A stretch of 64,000 nt of DNA from Pholiota molesta (GCA_014925825.1 JACGCK010000025.1:310001-374000); one strand, 5' to 3'; positions 46,790 through 59,109 are shown, counted from the stretch's first letter. Notes: generated from the sequence alone by a model not told the origin. Made by a program: numbers and translations.

Positions 46790-48793
46790 ATGGCATCGGA
46801 GAAGGCAGCGATGGAGCCCAATATCGAGACGACCCCAACCCCTACCAGTATGATATCTGCCGAACAATCGAAGAGTCATTCAGACACCATGCCTAGCGCA
46901 AAGGAAGATGCAGATTCATACAAGGCTAACGAAAGCGAGGCTACGCCTAGTCTGACACGCCAGCAACGAAACATCGCGCTAATACAATACGTGACGCTCC
47001 TCTGGCCGATGATAGTCGCAGGGTGGAACGACGGTACGACGGGGCCACTTTTGCCGCGCATACAAGAGGTTTATCATGTGAGTAGACCCCTTCAGAACCT
47101 ACTTTTCTGTGTAGCGAAGCTTACGGCGTTTGTGTTCAGGTCAATTTCACCATTGTATCCTTAATTTTTGTCTTCGCGTGCATCGTATGTGGACTCAACA
47201 ACCTGACGTTATCGCTCGCGAAAAAGCCTCATCTCTATATAGGGATTCGTCGGAGGCGCCGTAGCCAACATGTATTTGACGCCCAGATTCGGCTTTGGGA
47301 AGGTAAGCTTCGTTGGTTATTCAGATCGTCGACAATCCCACAAACCTGTGTCCATGCTATTACAGGTCATCGTCTTTGGATCCGCATGTCAAGTCATTGC
47401 ATACGCCATCCAATGCTCTGCGCCTCCCTTCCCTGTTTTTGTCATGGCGTATACGATCAACGGAGTGGGAATGGCACTGCAGGTAGGCCGATCGCGACGC
47501 GGATGTCTCGAGACTTCACTACTAACAGGATGTTTGTTGAAATGAACATAGGATGCACAAGCCAACGGCTTCGTCGCGACGCTGCAAAGCAATGCAGAAA
47601 CCAAAATGGGAATCCTCCACGCCGCGTATGGCCTGGGGGCCTTCGCATCCCCGCTTGCCGCTACACAGTTCGCCCAAATGCACCGGTGGTCCTTCCATTT
47701 CCTGGTTTCTGTGAGCATCGCCGCCGTCAATACCGTTCTCCTCACACTTGTTTTCAAACTCAAGACACAAGATGGTGCGTCGCCCTTCTCATCCCTTCCC
47801 CTTCAGCTAATATATATATATTCTGCAGAATGTTTTGAGCTGGCGGGGGAGCCTATTCCGGAGAAGGCAGACGAAGGCGAGGAAGGCTCGTTCAAGCAGG
47901 TGATGCAGACACGCGCTGTCCACTTGCTCGCTTTCTTCATCTTGATCTACGTTGGAGTTGAGGTGACCATTGGAGGTCAGCGGATGATTTATGTGTTCGA
48001 TATGGTATCGCAGGGCTAAACGTGGCTTTAGGTTGGATCGTTACCTTCATTATCAACGTCCGGAACGGTGGGCCGTCTTCAGGATATATCTCTTCTGGAT
48101 TTTTCGGAGGTTAGTGGTTTGGTGTAATACGGAGATTTTTTTTTTGTTTTTTGACTCTGGAATTCAGGTTTAACTCTAGGCCGCGTCGCGTTATTATGGG
48201 TCAACAGAAAGGTACATCCTAGCTTCCCTCTCCCGAAAATCGTCATCTAACACGCCAGCAAGGTCGGCGAACGTCTCGTTTTGTTCATCTATGGCATCCT
48301 TTCCATTGCGTACGTCTTAGCCTCCCTTCTTCCACGCATCTGCGGCTGGTGACCTCCCTTCCCTTTCCCGCCAGCCTCGCGCTCACCATCTGGTTCGTGC
48401 CCTCCCTAATCGGCAACGCCGTCGCCATATCCGTCATCGGCGTCCTGCTCGGGCCCATGTACCCCATCGCCATGAACCAGACCGGGCGCATCCTGCCCCG
48501 CTGGATCCTCACCAGCTCGATAGGCTGGATCGCCGGCTTCGGGCAGGCAGGGAGCGCGGTGTTCCCTTTCCTGACGGGCGCTATTTCGGAGAAGCATGGG
48601 ATTAAGACGTTACAGCCACTGTGGGTCCCTTTCTTTGCGCTCGCTGGTCAATGAATTTTGGGTGACATGCTTGGCTGACTTTGGTTCTTTTTCCTTTTTT
48701 TGCGGAAGGTTGATCGCTATGATGGCGTTTATGCTGATTCTCTGGGCCTTGGTCCCAAGAGCTCCACCCAAAGCGCTATTTCGCGCTGATTGA
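46790..48793 (+). CDS. Major facilitator superfamily transporter (Bsc6-like), 459 aa
   Basis: Eleven exons: 46790-47077, 47140-47184, 47243-47302, 47366-47482, 47552-47774, 47829-47975, 48032-48109, 48168-48211, 48263-48309, 48375-48620 and 48709-48793. Phases close to 460 codons. A hydrophilic N-terminus of about 60 residues precedes about 12 hydrophobic segments. Signatures: ALIQYVTLLWPMIVAGWNDG, TTGPLLPRIQEVYHVNFTIV, GVGMALQDAQANGFV, HAAYGLGAFASPLAATQF, VGVEVTIGGWIVTFI and NQTGRILPRWILTSSIGWIA. This matches the fungal MFS branch that includes yeast Bsc6 and fucose-permease-like carriers. Predicted plasma-membrane or vacuolar location; substrate unknown. Frame is intact. Confidence 0.88.
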
Positions 48794-49245
48794 TCGCGGC
48801 GATCTTTGGCCGAACGCCACCATGCACGAGGAGTACAAGGACTCATCATGAAGGACGAAGATTGCTATATGGGATGATAGTATAATGCAAAACGTAGGCC
48901 TCTTGTATAGACAGGCCATAGAGAGATGATTCGCTTTCATTTTTAGATACTTGTTCGCCTGCGAAGGTTGTAAAATTATAAATAAAGTGGCCCAACGTCA
49001 GCCAACGTGTACTGAAAGCGTTGATAGCCTTTGATAGCCCCACAGGGCCCCACAGCCACAATGATGTGCTGCATCCGGAAGTGAAGCTAGCGAAAGTATT
49101 ATGCTTTGATGAATGATGGAAGACAAACAATGGAAGAACGCCTCCTGTGCGTTTTTCATCTTAATTCCTCTTAACTTCAAGCCCCTCGCCGCGACATCTC
49201 CCCCGCTCTCTCCTCCCCATCCATATCCCTTCCGCTCCTTATGTT
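48794..49245. other. Intergenic
   Basis: Nothing recognised; presumably the MFS 3' end and the expansin-like gene promoter. Confidence 0.5.
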
Positions 49246-50331
49246 ATGCTTTCCCCACTCTTCTCGTTGACCGCGCTCCTCGCCGTCGTCCTCTCCGCCA
49301 CCGGCTCCGCACGCGCATCGCACAATGGCCACGGCGCTCTTGCTCGGAGACATCACCTACACAATCGTTTAAGCACAGGAGACTTTTTTCCTGTCGCGCC
49401 TCCTCAGAAGAGAGCAGGGAATACCACCGCCACCACAAGTCCCAGCAGGAAGCGCCGTTCGTGCATCGCGAAATCGTCGTCGTCGCTTGGCGCTAGTACG
49501 ACTTCAGCCGCTACCAAGACGACGACGAGCGCGGCGAAGGCCACCAGCACGAACGGGGCTGCACCCACCGCGGGCACCTCAGGCTCAGGGACCAAAGCGC
49601 CGACTGGGAATGGGCTGGGGTTGCGACCGGCGAACTGGCCTACAGCGACGCAGGCGGGCGCGGCGCCTGCAGCGACGCGGACGTCTGCGGCCGATCCGTT
49701 CCTCATGGCGCTTTCGAAATCCTATAATAATGCGGACAACGCGCTCTATACCCAGGTTCATACAGGACAAATGACATATTAGTGCGTTTTTGCAGTTTGT
49801 TTTTTTGACATCTGGCTGAATCTAAAACACCTTTTGTGCTGTAGTGGTCAAGGACTCGGAGCCTGTGGAGACACTTACGACGACAGTTCTTACACGGCAG
49901 CCGTCTCCAAACTCATGTACGACGCCTGGCCAGGCGCCCAAGCTGGCGAAATGAACCGGTAAGAGTGGTCCATCACTCATTGAATTCCTCAAATCTAATC
50001 TCCCTCAAATTCAAAGCAACCCCATCTGCGGCCCCTTCGTCCCAGGCCGCAAAGGACTCAGCCAACTCGGCGTCCTCGAGACCGTCGTCCCCGGCGCCGA
50101 GTTCGTCGACATCGGCGGCGACGGCCTCCTCAACTGCGACCTCAAATCGCAGTGCCACATCCCGCTCACCGCGACCGTCACGCACGGCGGCAAGTCGATC
50201 CAGGTGAAGATCGTCGACCGCTGCGAGGCGTGTGCGATCGGGGACATCGACCTGACCCCACCGCATTCGGTGCGATCGCCGACATGTCCCTCGGCAGGAC
50301 GACGGTCGAGTGGCACTTCAACGTGTATTGA
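49246..50331 (+). CDS. Secreted expansin/barwin-like (double-psi beta-barrel) protein, with a one-base frameshift near the 3' end
   Basis: Exons 49246-49781, 49845-49958 and 50017-50331. Signal peptide MLSPLFSLTALLAVVLSATG, then a Ser/Thr/Ala-rich linker (about 25-150) typical of extracellular glycosylated proteins. The C-terminal double-psi beta-barrel of the RlpA/barwin/expansin type reads GQGLGACGDTYDDSSYTAAV, NPICGPFVPGRKGLSQLG, HGGKSIQVKIVDRCEACAIG and DIDLTP. The conserved cysteines are present. As written, the frame is lost after DIDLTP at a four-C run (50256-50259). With one more C it continues TAFGAIADMSLGRTTVEWHF and ends at TGA 50329-50331, as in homologues. Likely acts on cell walls; no catalytic activity can be assigned. 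Confidence 0.8.
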
Positions 50332-50741
50332 TGATCCAGGCGGGGTCTGGGATCCCGACGAACGAAACGCACGGGTGCGCTGGGCGTCGGGGTGTTTTCT
50401 AAGTGTGTATATGTTTTAAAGAGATCGACGCTCTGTATTTATTGACCCTGCTGTGCTGAGCATTGTATTGCGTCGTTTCGTTTCCACTTGCAATATACAT
50501 GTGTGTTGAGTGATTTACCTCTATCCAAGCCTTGCTGCAAATTAGATGTTGTTCGCAGTTTGACAGTGACTGCAAAGTTGATTGATGTACGTGGCCCATT
50601 GCGTATTATTGGTTTTACGTGTGAACCAATGTATTGACCAAATACTCAGGGCATCTAAATAGAAAGTCCATCGATAAGGGTGTTGGGTACAAATTGTACC
50701 TCTCTCTCACGAACCAACAGTCACAACTGAAGCGCACAAAC
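50332..50741. other. Intergenic
   Basis: Separates the expansin-like gene from the next F-box-like gene; no motif seen. Confidence 0.5.
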
Positions 50742-52135
50742 ATGGCCCAGGTTTCTCGCCCATTCTCACTTGACGAATACGAGCTCATCGTCGAAAATGT
50801 TCTTGAGAATTGGCAATCGCATCCTACTCTGAGGGCCTTATGCCTCACACAACGTTCCCTCGTTCCCTTGTGTCAAAAACGCATATTCTCGAGCATCACC
50901 TGCACGTCGGAAAAGGTGGACACATTGCCTGACATTGTCCGCACCTCTCCACATCTTTTCGATTACATCCGGGATTTCTACTACGAATTGGACGACTCGG
51001 ACCAACCGCCTCCGGTCAAAAGCCGTCGGAACGAAAACACGGTGCAATTCTTCGAAAGAATCCACGATTTGCATTCTTTGTCGGTCAGCACTCTAGAGGA
51101 GTCCTACGAAGTGCGCTGGGAAGTTATCGATCCTCAAGTACGCAATGCGCTCCTCCGCCTCATCCTTTCGCCCAGTCTCCGTTCCCTTGAATTGTACAAG
51201 ATCCGAAATTTTCCTCCGGAAGGCCTTCTGGGACTGAGGCACTCCCACCACCTTAAAACCATCTCCTTTACGAGCGTAGCGCTGAATCTCGTGGATGTCG
51301 CAAACGCTGCCCAGGCGATGAACATCACTGCATCGGAATCAGGTATCGCGCGAGTCTCAAGATTCAGTGCGTATGCTAACAGCGGGGAAGCGGTCATGAC
51401 GCTCGCGGGAGGGCCGAGCGACAAGTCGCCCGTGTCGATGAGTTATCCTCCGATCTTCGATTTTGCGAGCCTTCGGAACATCTATGCGGAGTTTGATAGT
51501 CCTAAAGACACGGTGGCGAACCGCCTGCTCATCGGAATCGCCACTCAGCTTGAGGATCTGTTTTTCGTGTGCGAGTAACTTCCTTGGCTACCCTTTACAT
51601 GGGAACAACATTTATTAAAAACATTACATGACATGTAGTGCCGAAAAATTCAGCGGCGACTTTCGCAGGCCTGGCAGCAGCCATTCTGAATGGACCCGTC
51701 GAAACACTCCGCGACCTGAAGCTCTACGCCATGGAGCCCTGCGAAGACGACGACGACCCTTTCCTCGGCATCGTCCCAGAACTGACGCAACTCGCCGGTG
51801 GCAGGATGAAATGCCTCGAAAGCATCGACATGCACCTCCACATCTACACCAGCGACTCGGCCGACGGTCCGCTCATCCTCTGCCCCGCCATCGACACCGG
51901 GTGCAAGACCCTCGACGGCCTCTTCGCCGACCGCGCTGCGTTCCCCGCGCTGCGCTCCATTTCGATCTACTTCCTCGTCTCGATTTTGGATGAGTACGGA
52001 TACGGGAATGGCGGGCTCGAGAGGCAGTTCCATGCGGTCTCGCGGCGGATAAGTCAGCAGTCTTTCAAAAACTTGGACGCGATCCCTTCTATCGCCAATT
52101 CTTTCCGCTTGGAGATGGAGTGGACGGATGAGTAG
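50742..52135 (+). CDS. F-box-like/LRR-type family protein, 441 aa, intron with GC donor
   Basis: Exons 50742-51570 and 51639-52135; 442 codons including stop. The N-terminus is RPFSLDEYELIVENVLENWQ, LRALCLTQRSLVPLCQKRIF and TSPHLFDYIRDFYYELDDSD. Leucine-rich strands include LRLILSPSLRSLELYKIRNF and LLGLRHSHHLKTISFTSVAL. Exon 2 begins PKNSAATFAGLAAAILNGPV, as in its relatives. At the family's conserved intron position the donor is GCGAGT, not GTGAGT. Reading straight on meets a stop two codons later, so a GC-AG intron is the only way to join the well-conserved exon 2. Likely an SCF adaptor by family inference. Its closest relative is the next gene downstream. Confidence 0.75.
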
Positions 52136-52502
52136 AACCGTTATGCATAAGAGTTTGATTTGGTTATGCTGCTTGACTTGCTCAATGCTCCGATACGCAA
52201 ACTTGCATGGTGCGCTGGGAGTTTTGGTACATATATAAGGTTGATGTAAGAGATCGCCGCTCTGTGCTTCTTTTCGCTGTATCGCACTCGATAGTGTACG
52301 TTGACTGTTCGTTCCATTAGGTTCCATTTCGACCTTCAAAATACCTCTGCGGTGAGTTTACCCCCATTTGACGGGTTAGCGCTGGGTTAGCGAACCAGCA
52401 ATCTGTATAAAAAGGTCATCGATAAGCGTGAGGGTGCAACAAGGGTGCAAGTTTCTTCTCTCTCACGAGACCAACAGTCGCAGCCAGCTGAAGCGTTGAA
52501 AT
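52136..52502. other. Intergenic between tandem F-box-like genes
   Basis: The stretch before 52503 resembles that before 50742 (for example CATCGATAAG, and CTCTCACGA followed by CCAACAGTC), showing that the upstream region was duplicated with the gene. Confidence 0.6.
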
Positions 52503-53889
52503 ATGGCCCATCTTTGTCGCCCATTCTCATTCGACGAATACGCGCTCATCGTCGAACGTGTCTTTGAAAATCGGCAATCCCACCCTACTTTGAAGGCTTT
52601 ATGCCTCACGCAACGTTCCCTCGTTCATTTATGTCAAAAACACATATTCTCGAGTATCACCTGTTCATCGCAAAAGTTGGACACATTCCCCGACATTGTT
52701 CGCACCTCTCCGCATCTTTTTGATTATATCCAAAGTTTCTACTACGAATTGTATGATTCAAATCATCGCCGGAACAAAACCACGGTCCAGTTCTTCGAGA
52801 GGCTCCACGATTTGCACTTTTTATCGGTTAGTGCTCCGGAGTCTGAGGAGGAAGTCTACTGGGACGATATTGATCCTCTAGTATCCAATGCACTCCTACG
52901 TCTTATCCTTTCTCCCTGTCTCCGTTCGCTCCTATTGCGAAATATCCGACATTTTCCTCCGAATGGCCTTTTGGGACTGAGGAACTCCCAACACCTCGAA
53001 ACTATTTCCCTTACTGGCGTAGTGGTGGGTCTACTGGAGGTTGATGATATTTTTGAGTCGATGGATATCGATATACTGTTGGAATCAGATTCCCCTGCTC
53101 CACAACCCTCAAAATTCAGTGCTTGCGCGAACAGCGGGGACGCTGTCATAACTCTTGTGGGCGGACCTCACGACGACCCCTTTGCACTGAATCATCCTCC
53201 AGTCCTCGATTTTACTCGACTTCGAGACATCTATGCAGAATCTGATAATGTTCTGGACTCGGTTGGAAACTATTTACTCATAAAATCCGCCTCTCAGCTT
53301 GAAGATCTGTGTTATGTATGTGAGTAACTTTTTGGCTATTCTTTTGACATAAGAAATCTTTATAACATATTTACATGGTATAGTGACAAAGCAATCAAGT
53401 GCGACCTTCAGAGACCTGGCAAAGCCGATTCTTAACGGACCCTTCCAAACACTCCGTAGTCTAAAGCTCTACACCATGAATCCGGAAGAAGACAACGATG
53501 ATCCTTTTTACGAGAGTGTGCAAGAATTGAAAAAACTCGCTGATGGCAAGATGAAATGCCTCGAAAGCATCGACATGCGTTTCAATATCTACATCAGCGA
53601 CGTTACTACTTCTCCCATGAGATTGTGTCGGGCCATCGTCGCCGGCTGCAAATCCATCGATGGTATCTTCGCTGACCGTGTCGGTGCTTTTCCCGTCCTG
53701 CGTTCCATTTCGATTTATTTCCTCGTATCAATTTTCGAGGAACTTCGTCCTACCGCATTGCACCTCCAAAAGATGTTTGACTCTGCTCAGCGAAAGAGCC
53801 ATCAATCTTTCAAGAATTTGGATGCCATCCCTACGATCAACAATTCTTTTAGTCTGGAGATGAAGTGGACAGAAGAGGATCCCGAGTAA
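52503..53889 (+). CDS. F-box-like/LRR-type family protein, 440 aa
   Basis: Exons 52503-53319 and 53384-53889 (GTGAGT donor); 441 codons including stop, intact. MAHLCRPFSFDEYALIVERV, LKALCLTQRSLVHLCQKHIF and TSPHLFDYIQSFYYELYDSN align throughout with the gene at 50742. A few residues differ per block and there is a shorter linker after SPHL. LRLILSPCLRSLLLRNIRHF and LLGLRNSQHLETISLTGVVV are leucine-rich strands. The pair sits head-to-tail with duplicated upstream sequence, so it is a tandem duplication. Divergence is moderate, so the event is older than the assembly-level differences seen elsewhere. Confidence 0.75.
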
Positions 53890-54439
53890 CTAGCAAAATT
53901 TTAATTCCTTCTGCTTATGATTTTGATAACTTTGTTGTTCGATTCGCCACAAGTTCTGCTGCACCTCCCAAGCTTGGGTTCTTTAAATCTTTTTGGGTTC
54001 TTTCGATAGCGAGCTTCATATAAAATTTAAATACATCTATGAGTAAATTGGCCCGAAGCGGCGACCTTGACTTTGCATTATAAGCTAAGATATGAAGAAA
54101 AAGCAGCAAGTTGAGGGATAGAAGATGTATCGAGTGATCTAAATTTCAAGTAAGAAGCTGGCCTGAGGATGCTGCTGGCTGCAAGCCATATTCGTCATAA
54201 CGTCTGGAGTCGAGACTGCACGCGAAACTAAATGGAGTACTGGGTACACCGACTATCCCATGGCAAAATTGTAATATTTATCCACTCTTTCGAATCTCTT
54301 GTTATCCGTCTTGGCTCTATGTACTTTAGTCTGTGAATTTGTTGTATCCACCGTAGCAATTTAAAATTGATTTACATGACGGCGTCAGATGCTGCTGGTA
54401 AGGAGGTAAAAATTGTACAAGATATCATAGAATCAAGCA
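53890..54439. other. Intergenic with a short dispersed repeat
   Basis: 54172-54216 shares two near-exact blocks with 19482-19529 (CTGCTGGCTGCAAGCCATAT, then TCTGGAGTCGAGACT). Both lie beside F-box-like genes. Confidence 0.6.
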
Positions 54440-56593
54440 TCATCGATCATCATCCACCAACACCAGTGACGCAAGTTCAGGGGATCGCAATGTGATGGCA
54501 CATTCGAAAGGCTTGGGATATCTAATGCAAGTTTCCTGATGAACACCGCTCGTCCAGCATTTCTGGTTGAAGCACTCACATCTGCATACCCGATGTATAT
54601 TCACCAGAAGGTTCGATTGGTCCGCCTGTATCATCCACGGGCTTCCTGATATCAAACAAAAACAGGACAGTAGCTATGGTGAGCCACATAGACGACCATG
54701 CCATGTCCTGTCCGGGACAAGCCCGTCTTCCGAAACCAAAAGCGGCATCGGGATGGGGAACATTTGGGTCAAGTTTGTCTCCTCGAAGAAAACGCTCAGG
54801 ACGAAAGGCGTCAACATCGTTTCCGTAAGTGGATTTATCATGTAGGATAGCCCTAAAAAATTCGGTTTCAAAAATATCGCCGAGTGCAGTTGTGGCTCAC
54901 CAGGAATTCCCAATAATCACTGAGCCGGCTGGTAGAAAATATCCATTATGTGAATCATCGGCAACAAGTCGATGCGGAAGGGCTGTTCGAAAGTGGATCC
55001 AGAATTACCATTCGTCAAAGATTTTAACGGTGCAATCTGACAATTGAGATAATTACCCAGAGGGGCAACAGGCCGCCAACGTAGTACTTCTTTCAGAATT
55101 GCGTCGATATAGGGTATCGATTGGCTGTCTGTGAAGTTGGGCAATCTTCCATTTCCAATAGCTTGGCACACTGCTTCTTGACCTCGTTTCTGAATGTCAG
55201 GATAAAGTAACATGGCCAAGAAGAATGTTGATAGTGCCGAAACTGTCTTTAAATTCAAATCAAGGATTAGGTTTATTAGGGGTGAATAACATGGTTTGCT
55301 CACCGTATCTGCTCCAGCTGATAACGGCAGTTCCAATCGACAATGGTGAGTACGAATAGCCATATGATCTACATTCCCAAGTAATGGGCGCACCTTCATA
55401 CATAGCTCCGAGTGTGTCTTTAAGTATGGCTTTCGACTCAGCATCATCGCTTTCTATGAGCTCCAAAGACCTAGCGGCGATCGATGTATTCAGGACACCA
55501 GCAGCCTTGCTCGCACTCAGTATTTGAGGTCACAATAAGCAAGGGAAAAGTTCCTCACCAAATGTCCCTCCACAATTTTGAATGGTTTTTCGACCATGTT
55601 TTGCGAAAGGGTTTTCCAACTCTTGGCCTCCCTTTTGAACCCCATCCCCGGAAGCCATGACGGAAAATACATGAGTATTGGAAGGAAGTCTACGAAATAG
55701 GTCCCCCAATTAGCGGACTTGATAATGGGGACGAGCCCCGCTTCGGACAGTTTGATATAAGGATCATGTTCTGGTAGAATCCGGAGCCCATATGACGTCG
55801 ATAGAATGATCTCTCCTGCCATGCTTCAACCACGTATTTTTTGATTAGACATCGAGAAACACAGGGTTCAGGCTACTCACTGTCTCAAATAATCTACCAG
55901 TTTGTCCGGGCTGCCTTCGATGATTTTACGCAAAAAATGGTTGATCGCCTTTGCTGTAAGATCTCGATGGAGAAGAGATTTGGGTGGCTGTAATTCCCGA
56001 GTGAAGAGCTTCCGTCGATCTTTCCATGCCTTGCCATATCCTTGGAAATTGAAGTCCCATGAGAAGCCACTCCTAAATTAGTTACAAATGGCTGTTAAGT
56101 CAGTACATCACCTTCGCCATGTGTTTTATACATACAGCTCATTTAGCATCACATATCGTGGTCTGTATCAAAAATAAACGTCAACTCGTAGTCGTAGCCC
56201 TTGAAATCGTCCTAGCCTTGATACTTACCGATCAGAGTATATCGCAGATCGTTTATCTAGCAAGTCGTGGGCCGCTTGCTTTGAATTTAATACGATCATT
56301 GGAGTGCCGGCCATATTCAAGCAGATAATGTCAGATTCTGCACGCATCTACACCTCAGAATGAGTACTCTTTCTAGTCAGTTGATCTAGCTCACTGAATT
56401 TAATGCCCCAATCCTGATATGCTTTCCATTCGTCTTTGTCCGGGAGGCTGAAAATGTTTCCTAGCAATGGTACTCCGAAAGGCCCAGGAGGACGTTTGGC
56501 GGCCCTGGCTTGACGCGAAATTATGTAGGTAAGTGCTATGGAAAAGAGGAGCGTCCCAAATGCTAATAGGGGAGTAGATGTTACCCATTCCAT
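54440..56593 (-). CDS. Cytochrome P450 monooxygenase, 514 aa, eleven exons including a 14-nt microexon
   Basis: Exons (minus): 56593-56395, 56337-56229, 56162-56136, 56072-55881, 55823-55559, 55505-55394, 55317-55304, 55246-55057, 54982-54901, 54852-54580 and 54521-54440; phases close to 515 codons. An N-terminal membrane anchor (about residues 8-26) precedes the proline hinge PPGPFGVPLLGN. The oxygen-binding I-helix motif AGADT is at 302-306, and the K-helix ExxR has Glu359 and Arg362. The PERF motif is FRPERF. The heme loop FGFGRRACPG has the cysteine ligand Cys442. It is a complete class II-type ER enzyme of a basidiomycete P450 family. I cannot assign the CYP family or substrate. No biosynthetic cluster is evident around it. 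Confidence 0.92.
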
Positions 56594-56838
56594 GGTGCAA
56601 TCACTGGCTTCGATGGTTTAGGTGAGTAATTCTACTCGAGAATTAAGTGGAGAGCTATATCGCGCTCCCACGAGGATGAGAAGATAACAAGATGATAAGC
56701 CACGGATGATTATGTACAACAGGAAAGATTTATTTTGAGATACACACGCTGACATTTCTATAGAGGCCATGAATATTGATCACGAGGGATTGCCAGAGCG
56801 CTTTGTCCGTAGTTAATAGATAGCTCTAAAAAGATTAA

Positions 56839-58250
56839 CTACAGCTTCATGTACATCATGTCCCAATCCGGTAAGTCCAATTCCATCTCATATTCCACTT
56901 CGAGGCCGAGGGCAGACAAGTGAGAGAAGCACTTCTTTCGAAGCTTCTTACCCATTGGTTTGTACAGCTTGGCAAGTCTACCTCCTTGTTTCTTGTCGAA
57001 CTTCTGTCGCGCCGTGCATGTGATGTACACGGTTATGGACACCTCCTTGAGCGACGGAAATCCGAGATCCTGGCCTAAGATGACGTCCATTTCCTTGAGC
57101 CATGTCTCGAGTTCGGCGTACAACCGTTCCGCCTCGGCAACAGTTGAATCGACGCCCTTGATGTCCAAGGAGATTATAAGCGTCTCGAACGCAACGAGCT
57201 CGTGAGAGTCAGATAGTCGTTTTATCTGCTCTTTGACACGAGGAAAATCCACCTGCTGGCTGTATTGCCCTGAGTAGGTATTGATCGGCGCAAAGAACTG
57301 AACCTTTCGGAGCGTTCGAGAAGGTCCAGACAGGAGGAAATCTCCGAAGCCTTCGAAGGTCAGCCTTTCAGCGTCCCGATGCACTGTAAAGTGTGTTTTG
57401 AGTAAATATCAGAAATCTGCTCAAGGAAGAAGTACTCACCTTCACAGACGAGCTCCTCCAAGCCAGTGCAAGCTTGGATTAGAAGTCCTGAACCATCGAC
57501 GTCTGCTGGCTCGTCCAATTCGATGGAGAGATCCCGTACCGAACGGAAATCGAAGATAGGTTGAGTGCCTGCGGGGGAAGTGAAGCCGGCAACAAGAAGT
57601 GACAATGTTTGGCCGCTTCGAGGACCGATAGAGAGAGACGAAAGGGGTGCAGAGGGGGCATACGAGTGCGTGTCTATTATGGGCGCCGCGACAGTGTCAG
57701 TCCCAAGCTCCTCGATGCTCAGGTCTCGCAGATTTGGCGAGTTCCCCAACTGAACCAGGTACTGCATGGGGTAATTATCCAATCTGCTTAGACTCAGCGA
57801 TCGAAGATCGGGAGAATGAACAATGTTGGTGATCGCCATGGCCAACTGAGGATCCACGTCTTCCAAGAAGTCTGTGGGAGGGTTGTTCAAGTCGGCGTCA
57901 CCTGCAAAATAAAACCCGTCTATGCTTTTGAGATTCTGGATGAATTTCAATACAACGACGTCGCTGCCAGAGAACGTGTAATGGAAGTTTCGAATATAAT
58001 CGACGAGATGGGGGGCTGATTCGGAGAAGAAGATGAGTTTTTCGAAGTTTGTTTGGCTGTAGGTCACTGTCTTAAACAGGTGTCGTTGACAGAGTGGCGA
58101 CAAGAGTTTCTGCGTCAACGACAGATTCTTCAAGGAAGGACGCAAGTCATCATGCGTAGCGCACTCGTTGACGATGAGGGCGTATACATCGGATGGGATT
58201 TGAGGAACGGGGTTGGAGGGACGCCCAAGGCTACTGTAGACTGTGGCCAT
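56839..58250 (-). CDS. F-box-like family protein, 451 aa, divergent member
   Basis: Exons 58250-57440 and 57383-56839; 452 codons including stop, intact. It has the same two-exon layout as the four other family members, with a GTGAGT donor after the V-C-E codons. The N-terminal block reads QIPSDVYALIVNECATHDDL, LKNLSLTQKLLSPLCQRHLF and ESAPHLVDYIRNFHYTFSGS. Leucine-rich strands are LRSLSLSRLDNYPMQYLVQL and LRDLSIEELGTD. The second exon differs most (GPSRTLRKVQFFAPINTYSG, then a Lys-rich segment GKKLRKKCFSHL). It is the most divergent member in the window. Likely an SCF-type adaptor by inference. Confidence 0.72.
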
Positions 58251-59109
58251 GGATGGGAGGCAAGATGGTTAGTGAGAATGAACGTCCCAATGGCAGATTT
58301 TATGCATTCCAGATAGCTCGTCGGTAGGGTCCTAAAACCCTACACTTAATCTCAAAGAGAAGGAAGGCCAGTGAATAAAATTGGGAGCGTCATAGCAACA
58401 GAGGAGTTTCCTTGTACTCGTCGGAGGTGAAGACCGGAAATGAATGTATGTGGCTTCGCCTAGAACAAGTCCTGACAATGCAGGGTAAGCGCAACTCAAG
58501 CGCTTACCCGTTGCTCCAAAAGCGAGGACAAAGCCAGAAGAAATTGTAGTAAAGATGGAAAAGAAGGACCATTTCAAGTCTGATCTGCTGCGCCTTGGCC
58601 AACCCATGGCCACCCTGTGGGCCATTTGGATCTTTGTTTCTGGCGACCTACACGCGAGGAATCAGGATTGAATATATCACGGCTCCAGTCCGATCCATGA
58701 TAAGACTAGCTCTTCGGAAACGCCCATAATCCAGCGATGTATAAGGAGTGTGGTTCCGAAACACCAGGGAATTGCAAGCGCAAGCTAGAATAATGTGGGA
58801 CTCAGTGCTCGGGTGATCGACGGTAGAAAGGACCAAGTTGAACTTGGAATGAGATAGGCAAGTGTGGCTGTGCTAATAATATTGTCACGTCAAGTGCTGT
58901 GACGTGTCCTTAACATCCAGGACTCCCGCCAGCACACCGTCTTTCGTTCTGCCACCACACCGTCGCCGTCGTCGGACGCCATCGCGCTCTATCAGGGCTC
59001 AGAGAATGTAAGTTCTCGCTAACGAAATCTCCCTAAAATACCTTCTCATGAAGTGCGATGAACATATTCGAACAGTAATACCGCAAGCGAACTCGCTTGA
59101 ATAACGAAA
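58251..59109. other. Divergent intergenic region before SEC62, with a probable 5'-UTR intron
   Basis: No gene. A GTAAGT donor at 59008 and an AACAG acceptor at 59075 mark a likely 68-nt intron in the SEC62 leader. Confidence 0.5.

Noticed and set aside
54982..55057. Apparent stop and frame change in the P450 after VAPL
   Set aside because: Explained by a 74-nt intron (55056-54983) leading into LPHRLVADDSHNGYFLPAGS.
46790..58250. MFS transporter, P450 and expansin-like gene as a secondary-metabolite cluster
   Set aside because: No synthase, terpene cyclase or cluster regulator nearby. The genes are separated by F-box-like genes and housekeeping loci.
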